From Pleomorphomonas carboxyditropha (GTDB taxonomy: Bacteria; Pseudomonadota; Alphaproteobacteria; Rhizobiales; Pleomorphomonadaceae), in assembly GCF_002770725.1 (NCBI RefSeq), contig NZ_NQVN01000016.1:52172-116171 (forward strand): a DNA stretch of 64,000 nt, given 5' to 3'. The notes under the pieces are model-generated. The model was given only the letters and a program-made list of their open reading frames with translations, was not told where the DNA came from and searched no databases. This document shows positions 16,901-25,284 of the stretch, piece by piece; the first letter of the stretch is position 1; each line of letters opens with the position of its first letter. Both the position numbers and the translations under genes were made by a program.

Positions 16901-19075
16901 GCGTTCCGCTTCATCTCGGTCCCCGCCGCCTTTGAGAAGCAGATGATCGAGGACGAACTCTCGCTCTATGAGGACCTGATGGGCCGGGTGGAGCGGGATG
17001 ATCGCGTCTCGCGCAAGCGCCTCGAACGTTTGAAAGAGGGCCTGAAAGAACGGCTGGAGGCGCTCGCCACCCGGAAGGACGATCTCCTGACGATCTCCGA
17101 GCTCGGTATCGACCAGATCATCGTCGACGAGGCGCAGGAATTCAGAAAGCTCTCCTTTGCGACGAATATGGCGACCTTGAAGGGCGTCGATCCCAATGGA
17201 TCGCAGCGCGCCTGGGATCTCTATGTCAAATCCCGGTTCCTGGAGGTGAAGAACCCCGGTCGTGCCCTGGTGCTCGCCTCCGGCACGCCGATCACCAACA
17301 CGCTTGGAGAAATGTTCTCGGTCCAGCGTCTGATGGACCATGCGGCACTTGAGGCGCGCGGCCTGCATGAGTTCGACGCCTGGGCCTCGACCTTCGGCGA
17401 CACGACGACGGAACTGGAGCTTCAGCCCTCTGGCAAATACAAGCCGGTCAGCCGTTTTGCGAGCTTCGTCAACGTCCCCGAACTGATCGCCCTGTTCCGC
17501 AGCTTCGCCGATGTGGTGCTGCCGGAAGATCTCAGGCGCTTGGTGAGGGTGCCGAACATTTCCACCGGGCGGCGACAGATTATCACCGCCAAGCCGACTG
17601 CTGCCTTCAAGCGATATCAGACGGTGCTCGATGCCCGCATCAAGGCGATTGAGGAGCGGGATCGGCCGGCCGAGCCCGGTGACGACATCCTGCTCTCCGT
17701 CATCACCGACGGCCGTCATGCCGCCATCGATCTCAGGCTCGTCGACGCGGACAATGACAATGAGCCGGAGAACAAGCTCAATCTCTTGATCGAGACCGCG
17801 CATCGCATCTGGCGGGAGACCGCCGAGAATACCTATCGACAGGCCGACGGGCGGGGTTTTGACCTTCCCGGCGCCGCGCAGATGATCTTTTCCGATCTCG
17901 GCACGATCAGTGTGGAGAAGAGCAGAGGGTTCTCCGCCTATCGCTGGATCCGTGGCGAACTCGTCCGGCAGGGTGTTCCCGACTCCGAGATCGCCTTCAT
18001 GCAGGATTACAAGAAAGCCGAAGCGAAACAGCGTCTGTTCGCAGACGTCCGCGCCGGCAAGGTGCGCTTCCTGATCGGCTCGTCCGACACCATGGGCACC
18101 GGCGTCAACGCGCAGCTCCGGCTGAAAGCCCTCCACCACCTCGACGTGCCCTGGCTGCCCTCGCAGATCGAGCAGCGGGAAGGGCGCATTGTCCGGCAGG
18201 GCAATCAGAATGACGAGGTCGACATCTTCGCCTACGCGACGGAAGGTTCGCTCGACGCCACCATGTGGCAGAACAACGAGCGCAAGGCCCGCTTCATCGC
18301 CGCCGCTCTTTCCGGCGACACCTCCATCCGCCGGCTGGAAGATCTAGACGGGGGGCAGGCCAACCAGTTCGCCATGGCCAAGGCGATAGCCTCAGGCGAT
18401 CAGCGCCTGATGCAGAAGGCGGGGCTCGAGGCCGACATCGCCCGGCTGGAACGCCTACAGGCCGCGCACCGCGATGACCAGTTCGCCATCCGTCGCCAGA
18501 TGCGCGATGCCGAGCGCGACATCGAACACGCTACGCGGTGCATCGCGAACGTCGGCGAGGATATCGCCCGCCGCGTTCCGACGACGGGTGATGCCTTCCA
18601 GATGGTGGTCGCGGGCGAGCCTCACGCCGAACGCAAACTCGCCGGACGTGCGCTCATGAAGGAGATTATCACCCTCGTCCAGCTTCAGCACGCTGGCGAG
18701 ACGGCGATCGCCTCGATCGTCGGCTTCGATCTCGTCTTCACGGGGCTCGCCGACGACACCCGGCGCTCCGGGGATTACCAGTACAGCACACATCTCGCCC
18801 GCACCGGTGCCGACCACGAGATCGACTTGCCGCTGACCGTCACACCACTCGGCGCCATCGCCCGCCTCGAACATGTCCTCAATGGGTTCGAAGGAGAGCA
18901 CATGGCGCAACGCAACAAGCGCGATGAAGCAACCGCCCGCCTCGCGTCCTACCGCTCACGCGAAGGTGGAGTGTTCGCGTTCGCCGGGGAGCTGGAGGAG
19001 AAGTACAGGCGGTTGGAGGAGGTGGAGAGGGAGCTGATGGAGGAAGCCGTAACAGGGTTGAAACAGGTGGCGTGA
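13937..19075 (+). CDS. Giant fused N6-adenine methylase / SF2 helicase
   Basis: This protein is about 1712 residues long if it starts at ATG 13937, which has AGGAG nine bases upstream; the frame is open 24 codons further. Around 203-209 it has the SAM-binding motif EPGIGTG, and at 267-270 the NPPF motif of N6-adenine methylases. Around 905-912 is the helicase motif I (AVGAGKTM), near 1064 a DEAQ box (IIVDEAQEF), then SGTPITNTLGEM. Near 1413 is motif VI (QREGRIVRQGNQ). The C-terminal 300 residues look coiled-coil-rich. Related proteins occur on rhizobial plasmids and phages, and a role in modifying or remodelling incoming plasmid DNA is plausible but inferred. Both catalytic modules look intact. 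Confidence 0.85.
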   Translation: MTQDASFTLDHFGNLSGFGQDDLSAGFGLGVTVLAGSVVVQPDNDDDPDPVPPAPGACRPVGVPTTEPRTQGAPANFHLDEGDRGLASGWRERAGANVAIIELANEIARDGRPATRGEQAKLIRFTGFGASELANGMFRRPGEERFRDGWDGLGSSLESAVSAGDYASLARSTQYAHFTPEFIIRAIWKGLQRLGWRGGRVLEPGIGTGLFPALMPDSFRDCSLVTGVELDPTTARIVRLLQPRARILEGDFARTNLTEHFDLAIGNPPFSDRIVRSDRAYRSLGLRLHDYFLARAIDLLKPGALAAFVTSHGTLDKADKTAREQMENRADLVAAIRLPEGSFRQGAGTDVVVDILFFRKRRGGDIEGDRSWLDLTDVCFDAGTDGEGRGVVSVNGWFARHPEMVLGTHALVTGPFGETYTCLPRAGENLEAALDAAITRLPERLYDGAPDVIDLEAEFAEMPLATIPGDTSHVREGSYVMDTRHGLMQTTDGAPVPVKVRKGKSGDGMPEKYVRIIARLIPVRDALRDILKCQETDRPWKDAQVRLRIAWSSFVREFGPINHTTVSIAEHEASGEVRESHRRPNIQPFLDDPDCWLVASIEDYDLETDTARPGPIFSERVIAPPAAPTITSAADALAVVLNERGHVDLDHIAELLNRDVDDVLADLGASVFRDPANGNWLTADSYLSGPVRDKLKLAEAVAELDPSFRRNVLALRDVQPADLGPADITARLGAPWIPADDVVRFVKETMDADIRIHHVPELASWTVDARQLGYLASGTSEWGTERRHAGELLDDALNSRVPQIFDTVRDGDTERRVLNVIDTEAAKEKLQKIKAAFQKWVWTDPDRTDRLARIYNDRFNNIAPRAFNGDHLKLPGASTAFTLYPHQKRGVWRIIASGSTYLAHAVGAGKTMTMAAAIMEQRRLGLVAKAMLVVPGHCLAQAAREFLALYPNARILVADETNFSKDKRQRFLSRAATATWDAIIITHSAFRFISVPAAFEKQMIEDELSLYEDLMGRVERDDRVSRKRLERLKEGLKERLEALATRKDDLLTISELGIDQIIVDEAQEFRKLSFATNMATLKGVDPNGSQRAWDLYVKSRFLEVKNPGRALVLASGTPITNTLGEMFSVQRLMDHAALEARGLHEFDAWASTFGDTTTELELQPSGKYKPVSRFASFVNVPELIALFRSFADVVLPEDLRRLVRVPNISTGRRQIITAKPTAAFKRYQTVLDARIKAIEERDRPAEPGDDILLSVITDGRHAAIDLRLVDADNDNEPENKLNLLIETAHRIWRETAENTYRQADGRGFDLPGAAQMIFSDLGTISVEKSRGFSAYRWIRGELVRQGVPDSEIAFMQDYKKAEAKQRLFADVRAGKVRFLIGSSDTMGTGVNAQLRLKALHHLDVPWLPSQIEQREGRIVRQGNQNDEVDIFAYATEGSLDATMWQNNERKARFIAAALSGDTSIRRLEDLDGGQANQFAMAKAIASGDQRLMQKAGLEADIARLERLQAAHRDDQFAIRRQMRDAERDIEHATRCIANVGEDIARRVPTTGDAFQMVVAGEPHAERKLAGRALMKEIITLVQLQHAGETAIASIVGFDLVFTGLADDTRRSGDYQYSTHLARTGADHEIDLPLTVTPLGAIARLEHVLNGFEGEHMAQRNKRDEATARLASYRSREGGVFAFAGELEEKYRRLEEVERELMEEAVTGLKQVA

Positions 19076-19201
19076 CAGGGGCGAAATGGCTGCTTTGCGC
19101 CAATGGCCGACATTCAGGCCGCCTCGGCGGTTTCCCTAAAGCTGCCGTTCCGCTCAGGACAGACGATGTCCCTGCGATACGCCAACTGTCCAGTGTACCG
19201 T

Positions 19202-20032
19202 TCAGGCAGCCGAGAAATAGTTTCGAAAGCTGACTATCGCGGCAACCAGGTTATGATGGGCCCACAATGCCTTGTCGTCTCTGGTCAGGAGGCCATCGAA
19301 GTAGGTAGCGTAGACCGCAAAACTCAGGTCGATGAAGTCGTTGCTCGCGCGATCAATCCGAATGACGGTCTGGCTGCCGCCTCGTATCCACCAGAGCAAG
19401 TACATGATGAGCCCAAGCCCAAAGCGGAAGAGATAGGTTCGCGAAATTTCCTCCTCGCTCAAACCTACCCTGAGCAACTCGTATTCCTTTGCCAATATCT
19501 CCCAGATCTGGATTGCGGCGTTAAAAATAGTGACGATCATCCGCTCGGTGTATTTGCCGCCCGTTCTGATGATCCTGATCTCGTCGCGGTCGAACAACTG
19601 CGCCTGCATCTCTGGGAAGGATTCGACGAAATCGACGGCGCCCTCAATCAACAATGGCTTCATAGTTCGGGCCCAGACCCAAAGAGCATCCAATTGGGCC
19701 TGGGCGTCTGCGTCCAGCGGAGCATCCGATCGAACCAGCGAGACGAAATGGCGGATGTCTCCAGGTGGCCCGTCCCATATCAGACGGCTCCGATCTTCGG
19801 CAACTTCTGGATCGAGCCGCGCAATATGGTTGCCGGCCCGGAGCAGAATGGTCTGATCCGGATGATCGCCCACAACAGAAAGGCCGTGCCGAACGCCGTC
19901 GAGGGACTCCTGCTTGTAGATCTCGTACCAAGCAAAATCGGGCAGAACGGCTAGGTTATCAGCTCTTGATCGAAGATATTGGCGCAGCTCATCCGATTGT
20001 AGCATGTTGCTGTCAATCACCCAGGCTTGCAT
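19202..20032 (-). CDS. PIN-like domain protein
   Basis: This protein is about 276 residues long, with ATG at 20030-20032; a GTG five codons upstream is an alternative. The N-terminus has a PIN-type first Asp (AWVIDSNMLQS) and then WYEIYKQE. After a long insertion, the C-terminus has further acidic positions (IDLSFAVYATYFDGLLTRDDKALWAHHN), matching the end of a PIN fold. The middle has the hydrophobic stretch LFRFGLGLIMYLLWWI. It is on the same strand as the methylase/Vsr/GHKL/receiver genes and 196 bases after them, so it may be an effector of that set or an independent gene. Nuclease activity is inferred. Confidence 0.6.
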   Translation of the reverse strand: MQAWVIDSNMLQSDELRQYLRSRADNLAVLPDFAWYEIYKQESLDGVRHGLSVVGDHPDQTILLRAGNHIARLDPEVAEDRSRLIWDGPPGDIRHFVSLVRSDAPLDADAQAQLDALWVWARTMKPLLIEGAVDFVESFPEMQAQLFDRDEIRIIRTGGKYTERMIVTIFNAAIQIWEILAKEYELLRVGLSEEEISRTYLFRFGLGLIMYLLWWIRGGSQTVIRIDRASNDFIDLSFAVYATYFDGLLTRDDKALWAHHNLVAAIVSFRNYFSAA

Positions 20033-20228
20033 TCCTAACACCCGCACCGGAAGGCCAATACGTTCAAGGAGCTAGCGGCGCGCCGCCGCCGCTCGCCAGT
20101 TGGTGGCAGGCTTGAGGGTAAATGCCACCGAGCCGCTTTGGAGAGTTGGTTCCCGCTTCGCGGGCCCTCCAATCAGCTATTCGGCTTCACCAAAATTCGA
20201 GGTTCGACTACAGCGTCTGCCTACCTCT

Positions 20229-21869
20229 TTATTTTCTCGCAGAACCTCCCAAACGCAACCACTCATATTCATCTATGCCGACACGAGCGAGCGATCCGGA
20301 AACATCGGTAGCTATTCGCTGTGCCTTCAGCGGATCGATGTCGCCCAGCCACCAATAAACATGGTCTATGGTGCTGGGGAAGCAGAACTTTCCGTCTTCG
20401 GATTCGGCATGTACTGTCTGCGAGGCGTCCGGCTTGAACTTGTCGTATAGCCGCGAGCCAGCTGAAGTACTGACGCGGACTATCACCCTCTTCTCTCCAT
20501 CCCGGATAACTAGGTTCTCCGTCAACTTTGCGGGGTTCTTCGTGACCAACTCGATAAAGGGGAAATAGCGATCTTCCGTGATGCGAACCGTGTCACAAGC
20601 AGGCTGGACACACAGAAAATACCGGGTTTTCCTGCCAACCAACTTGACAACGCTGCCCAATGTCAGGGTCGGTAGCCATTCCTTTGGTAGCGAGTTAAAG
20701 CCGTCGGGTTCCCTGACGAATGTGGCGAAACGAGCGAAGTTCTGACTGAGTTCTTTTTCGACGTTGCCAACTTTCGTGGGGTCATCTTTGCTGGCCGGCA
20801 AGAATAGTGACTTGTGGGCACTGTCCAATTTACCGGATCCCTTAAGAACACTATCCCTAAGCTGGTCCTTAGTGGTCCCTGCGGCCTCCAGATGAGCGTC
20901 CGCATCCGGATAGCCGAAGCGCTCGTCGAACCAAGCCGTTAACTCTTCATCGCCGAGTGCGCCGCCCAGGTGCTTGGGTAATGATAACACCCCCTTTATC
21001 TGGAGGAGGAACAGGTTCATAGCGAACCCGCGAGCCTCGGTGTCGTGTCCGAGTAGCATGCGGTGGCCGACGAAGGCGGTATCGAGGCCGCTATCCAGGT
21101 TGGCTAGAATATGATGGGTGGCATCCCGTAACGCCGCAATACCGAGCAGCGCGAAGTTCGCCAGAAGGCCGTTGCTGTGCTTAGCAAATTCGGCGACCGC
21201 AAAGTCCGGCAGATCCTCTACCGTCATACCCACGTTCAACGACTTCTTTCGGACGAAGCGTACTCGGCAAGCCCCAATCATCAGAAGGGTATCGTCATTG
21301 GGATCTTCCACTGCGTCAAACTTGGCTTTGCGAAGATATTTGGCCAATGCCGTGCGCCGTTCTGCCAGCGGGTCGGCGCTTGTGTAAACAATGACCAGGC
21401 GAAGGCGACCATTAAGTTCGCGGTCCTCCGTCAGGATTTTTCCCAGGATCGACCGTGCCAGATTGTCCTGATTAGGGCGCAGATACCAGTCGATAATAAT
21501 TATATCAGCAACGGTTGCAGCGCGTACTGCTCGGTCGACGACCTGATCGTCGTTATCCGATACCTCCGGCTTGAGAACGCCGCATACGATTCTCTTGTCG
21601 AGAAAGGCGTCTGCAAGTGGTTTGATTTGTACTTCGGCATCCCGTTCCGTCGCTTGCTGCGTAGAATCGGGCACGGTAACACCAGCTTGGGCCTGTTCTG
21701 GCATGCCTGCCGCGAAGGGCGGCTGCTCCAGTTCCCCTTCCGGAATCTTCACAGGCTGTTCGGCGATGATTTCGTCGTCAATGACTATGGCAGTCTTCAG
21801 AAATCGTTCAGTCGCCTTTAGCCCGTAATCTTTGAAGGTGAGTTTCACCGATGTGTCTTCCGAGCTCAC
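20229..21869 (-). CDS. Receiver-domain protein paired with the GHKL/kinase gene
   Basis: This 546-residue protein has a GTG start directly after the upstream stop. The N-terminal 190 residues look like a divergent two-component receiver. The acidic pocket is DDE at 31-33 (AIVIDDEII), the likely phospho-acceptor is Asp127 (IIIIDWYLRP), the switch Thr/Ser is at 163-164 (VIVYTSADP), and Lys is at about 177-181. There is a long insertion between the first strand and the Asp. The C-terminal 350 residues are not recognised; they contain FLCVQPACDTVR and an end rich in charged residues. No DNA-binding domain is apparent, so the output is unlikely to be ordinary transcription control. This resembles the Response_reg_2-type receiver family, as I recall it. 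Confidence 0.7.
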   Translation of the reverse strand: MSSEDTSVKLTFKDYGLKATERFLKTAIVIDDEIIAEQPVKIPEGELEQPPFAAGMPEQAQAGVTVPDSTQQATERDAEVQIKPLADAFLDKRIVCGVLKPEVSDNDDQVVDRAVRAATVADIIIIDWYLRPNQDNLARSILGKILTEDRELNGRLRLVIVYTSADPLAERRTALAKYLRKAKFDAVEDPNDDTLLMIGACRVRFVRKKSLNVGMTVEDLPDFAVAEFAKHSNGLLANFALLGIAALRDATHHILANLDSGLDTAFVGHRMLLGHDTEARGFAMNLFLLQIKGVLSLPKHLGGALGDEELTAWFDERFGYPDADAHLEAAGTTKDQLRDSVLKGSGKLDSAHKSLFLPASKDDPTKVGNVEKELSQNFARFATFVREPDGFNSLPKEWLPTLTLGSVVKLVGRKTRYFLCVQPACDTVRITEDRYFPFIELVTKNPAKLTENLVIRDGEKRVIVRVSTSAGSRLYDKFKPDASQTVHAESEDGKFCFPSTIDHVYWWLGDIDPLKAQRIATDVSGSLARVGIDEYEWLRLGGSARK

Positions 21870-24854
21870 TCAAAGTCCCCCTGCTCGCAGGATCATGTCA
21901 TCGGGAACGGTCACCACGAACGTCGGCGAGACGTCTTCGGCGGCGCGTTCGAGAATGATGTCCATCCGCTCTTTGCGCAACGCATCACGCGACAGGTACA
22001 GTCCCATGCCCCTGCCTCCTGGTTTGTTGCTCGCACCGAACTCGAACATGGCTTCGGCGTTACGTGGATCAATGCCAGGGCCTGAGTTGGAAATCGTCAT
22101 GCCAGCCGACGAGACACCCAAAGCGATAGTCTTGGGCTGATCACGCATCTCGCCCAGCCAGTAGATGGCGTTGTCCACTACGTTGGCGAACACTGGTAGG
22201 AGCGTTGACGGGAATGTGGTCACCGTCGTGACACGGAACTCACCGGACACGACCAGTTCGATACCGTGGCGTTCGAATCTCGGTCCGAAAACGGTCCGTA
22301 GGAACTCTTCGATCTCAGTACCGGACACCGGCACGCGGCGCCGCTGCAAGCGCCGGTTCAAGGGCACGAAGAGCTGCAGGTAGGATTCGAGATGTTCGAA
22401 ACTAACCCGCAGGCTACTGTAGAGATCATCGAGGCCGCGATTACGGCTCGCCCATGGCTTGAGGGCATCAAGCCCTCTATTGATGTTGCGGACCTGCCCG
22501 GAGAACTCGTGCTGCACAAGACCGAGTGCCAGGCCGATCTGTGCAAGGTCGGCATATTGATCGACCCGCTCCTTAAGTTCGTCGTTCTCGCTCTCAAGCG
22601 CGGCTGTGACGTCCAGCAAATCGTGTTGGTTTGCCATTCCTTCCATTACCGAACGCAACTGTTCCCCCAAAGCATCCATCAACTGGGTAGAACGCTCGGC
22701 CAATCCTCGCACTTGGTCGATCAACCTGTCGCGCCGGTACTCAATTTCCTGTGGCGTCAGGGTGGCCACTTCCGTTTTGGCCAAATCGGATTTGACCGTC
22801 TCCACTTGATTGCTCAGGTCGGTCCAGGTGCGGTTAATCGTGGCACGGATCTCGCTGTCGAGCTTATCGAGCGTGGTGCTTACCTTCTTGCGGGCATCGC
22901 CGGCACTGGACAGGGCAAATTCGGATTCCCTCCTTACAGGTTCGTCCAACCGACGGCGGGGATCCACCTCAGTGGTGCCGTCGGTGAGTAACCCGTGAAT
23001 ACGGTCGGTGATCTCGGCCACCATTGGGTGGTAGTGGCCGGTTAGAAGTCGCTCGCGCTCACGTAAGTAAGCCTGGAAGTCCTGTTGCTGTCGTTTGTTC
23101 ATGCCGAATTGCCGGGGCCGCGGGATGGATAGGCGATCCCTCAGGGCTTTGTTGGCAACGTTGAATTCGGCTTCTATCGTCAGCAGCCGGTCGCCGGCCG
23201 CGATGGGATTGGCGAGGGTGGCCAACCCGTCCAGCCTAGCCACGAAGATCGATCGTACTTCTTCACACGCCAGCTCGAACTCCCCGCTCCTGGTACTCTC
23301 GAAAAAACGCGAAAGGGCATCATTAAACGTGTCCTTGGCTGCTTTGACGCTTTTCGCGCGCTTCTGCAGTATCTCGTAGTCGCGTTGTTTGTTCTTCCGA
23401 ATGGCGTCAAAGTCGGTGGAGACACGCGCCCTTTCGCGGAAGAAGTCGAAAGCGAGGCGTTCGAAGAGGCGCTCCAGCAACGACACCATCTGTCGATAGG
23501 CCCTGTTCTGTCTGAAGCCTTCCCGTCCGGCCTTTTCAACGAGATTGGCGTTGTGGCGGTGCGTCAGCCGGACGTCGCCGATCAGGCGCCGGTAGGAAAA
23601 GAACCAGTCCTGTGCCGAAAGCGTGCGCCGACGCTCGATGTTCAGCCAGTCCACGTCCGAATTGCCATAGGGAAGGATGCGAATGCCGTCACGATAGACA
23701 TACAGTCCCCCGATGTTGTCCAGCTTGTCCCCGAGCATCTTCCACTCGTCGAGGGGCATGCGTGTGTCCTTGGCCTGCCCCTGTACGTATGCGAAGCTGA
23801 TGTCGAAGGGGCCGCAGTCTACTCGGCCGGAAACATCATCCGGTGGCGCCAGAGTATAGTCGTGTTCGACCTGATCGTAGATCCTGACCGTGCCGCGGAA
23901 AGTTCCGTAGTCGTCGAAGCTGCCCCGGATGTGATGGTCAGCTGAAGCGAACTCGTCGGGGGTGAAGAAGGCCAACGGCCCGATGAGATCCTCGCTGGAG
24001 CCGTCCTTTCGATGCTCGACGAATTCGGCGACGATCGGCGGCGACATGTCTTCGCCGTGCATCGTGTTGCCGAAGCCGAGAAGGTACCGCTGGAGTGCGG
24101 AGGCACCCTTGCCTCCCAACTGGGTCAATGCAAGGTCCAGTCCGAGTTCGACGGATGTCGGCTTGATCAGGAAATGGGTACCGTATTCCTTGCCCAACAT
24201 GGGGTCTCCGAGCGCAGCATATACCGGCCCCGGGTCGAACTGAAATTGTTCGAGTTCACGCTTGATCCTAAGCTGCTCATGCGGCTCTATCGCGTCGTCG
24301 ATGGCCTGGAGATTGGCGAGGCTCGCATCAATTAGGGACTGGATGTGCATTGGCGTTGGTGGGGCGAATTCATCCAACTCCACGACCGGCACGTCGATGC
24401 GATCGAGATCGAGTCCTGGCTGTTCGAACAGCGACCAGTTAACAAGAGCGCAGACAGGACGGTGAAGGCCCTCCGGCCGGGCGGCGCGAGAGAAAACCAA
24501 AACTTGGGGGCCGATCACCGCGATTGCCAGCCGGCCAATACCCTTTTCCCCCAGCGAAGCCCTTCGCGGGAGTCCGTCCGGCCCGGTCCAGATCGACGCA
24601 TTGGGGTCGTTCTGCCCAACCTTACTTTCAGTACCTAAGGTGAGCCATTTACTCTCTAGGTCGGCACGGGTCATGCCCAAGCCATTGTCCCTCAGCATGA
24701 AAAGGTCGTAAGCATGAATGTAGTCCACGCGAACACGGTTCGCGTAAGCGTCATGAGCATTTTTGAACAGTTCGTGAATCGCCGTGGGAATACCGGCAAT
24801 CTGCTGGCGACCCAGCATGTCGACCGCTCGAGCGCGGACCTTAATCCTGGCCAT
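21870..24854 (-). CDS. Dual GHKL protein: MORC/Hsp90-like ATPase plus histidine kinase
   Basis: This is a 994-residue protein. Residues 20-120 form a Bergerat ATP-binding fold: HELFKNAHDA (Glu28, Asn32, Asp35), RDNGLGM (56-61), and GEKGIGR (102-108). The centre is long and helical. The C-terminus is a second module with a histidine-kinase plan. It has an H-box-like LVQHEFSGQVRNIN (His782), an N box FANVVDNAIYWL (Asn891/Asn895), a G1 box ISNSGPGI, an F box FEFG, and a G2 box GGRGMGLYLSR. It overlaps vsr by 14 bases and abuts the receiver gene. MORC/MutL-like GHKL ATPases are known in restriction-modification operons; a C-terminal kinase module with a paired receiver is the unusual part. DNA sensing and signalling are inferred. 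Confidence 0.75.
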   Translation of the reverse strand: MARIKVRARAVDMLGRQQIAGIPTAIHELFKNAHDAYANRVRVDYIHAYDLFMLRDNGLGMTRADLESKWLTLGTESKVGQNDPNASIWTGPDGLPRRASLGEKGIGRLAIAVIGPQVLVFSRAARPEGLHRPVCALVNWSLFEQPGLDLDRIDVPVVELDEFAPPTPMHIQSLIDASLANLQAIDDAIEPHEQLRIKRELEQFQFDPGPVYAALGDPMLGKEYGTHFLIKPTSVELGLDLALTQLGGKGASALQRYLLGFGNTMHGEDMSPPIVAEFVEHRKDGSSEDLIGPLAFFTPDEFASADHHIRGSFDDYGTFRGTVRIYDQVEHDYTLAPPDDVSGRVDCGPFDISFAYVQGQAKDTRMPLDEWKMLGDKLDNIGGLYVYRDGIRILPYGNSDVDWLNIERRRTLSAQDWFFSYRRLIGDVRLTHRHNANLVEKAGREGFRQNRAYRQMVSLLERLFERLAFDFFRERARVSTDFDAIRKNKQRDYEILQKRAKSVKAAKDTFNDALSRFFESTRSGEFELACEEVRSIFVARLDGLATLANPIAAGDRLLTIEAEFNVANKALRDRLSIPRPRQFGMNKRQQQDFQAYLRERERLLTGHYHPMVAEITDRIHGLLTDGTTEVDPRRRLDEPVRRESEFALSSAGDARKKVSTTLDKLDSEIRATINRTWTDLSNQVETVKSDLAKTEVATLTPQEIEYRRDRLIDQVRGLAERSTQLMDALGEQLRSVMEGMANQHDLLDVTAALESENDELKERVDQYADLAQIGLALGLVQHEFSGQVRNINRGLDALKPWASRNRGLDDLYSSLRVSFEHLESYLQLFVPLNRRLQRRRVPVSGTEIEEFLRTVFGPRFERHGIELVVSGEFRVTTVTTFPSTLLPVFANVVDNAIYWLGEMRDQPKTIALGVSSAGMTISNSGPGIDPRNAEAMFEFGASNKPGGRGMGLYLSRDALRKERMDIILERAAEDVSPTFVVTVPDDMILRAGGL

Positions 24855-25284
24855 CGACCTGCTCCCCGTTTGTCTTCTTCAGCTCCCGGGTAATCGCCAT
24901 CATGACCGTGTCTGGCTCCTCATGCTCCCAAAAACGCATGACGCGCCAACCCCTAGCTTCCAACTCGGTCGTGGTTTCGCTGTCGCGTCGCTTGTTCTCT
25001 TCGATCTTATTCAACCACCAGCCACCGTTCGCTCTTGGCATCGACATGTGTTTGGCGCAGCCATGCCAAAAGCAGCCATCGAGAAATATCGCCAAGAGGT
25101 GACGGGGAAAGGCGATGTCGATCGACCGACGGGAATATCCCGGTACGGGGTAGTGCTTGCGGTATCGTATGCCGGCGGCAAATAGGAGGCGGCGCACGCG
25201 CAACTCAGGTCCCGTGTCGGTTACGCGTTGGCGGCTCATACGTTTGGCAACGCCGGCATTGCTTGCTGTCGGCTTTTCAAGCAT
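24841..25284 (-). CDS. vsr: Vsr-family DNA endonuclease
   Basis: This 147-residue protein starts at ATG 25284, which overlaps the methylase stop by one base (TGATG). The N-terminal MSRQRVTDTGPELRVRRLLFAAGIRYRKHYPVPG is the Vsr signature. The catalytic strand SRRSIDIAFP holds the metal-binding Asp (about residue 56). IFLDGCFWHGC carries the conserved His/Cys zinc-site residues. Classical Vsr nicks T:G mismatches made by deamination of 5-methylcytosine. In operons such as this it could instead be the nuclease arm of a restriction system. The operon and the intact active site are seen; the exact role is inferred. Confidence 0.92.
   Translation of the reverse strand: MLEKPTASNAGVAKRMSRQRVTDTGPELRVRRLLFAAGIRYRKHYPVPGYSRRSIDIAFPRHLLAIFLDGCFWHGCAKHMSMPRANGGWWLNKIEENKRRDSETTTELEARGWRVMRFWEHEEPDTVMMAITRELKKTNGEQVDGQD

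Noticed and set aside
16850..18139. 429-codon open frame on the minus strand
   Set aside because: It is antisense to the helicase half of the methylase-helicase gene; composition is shadow-like.
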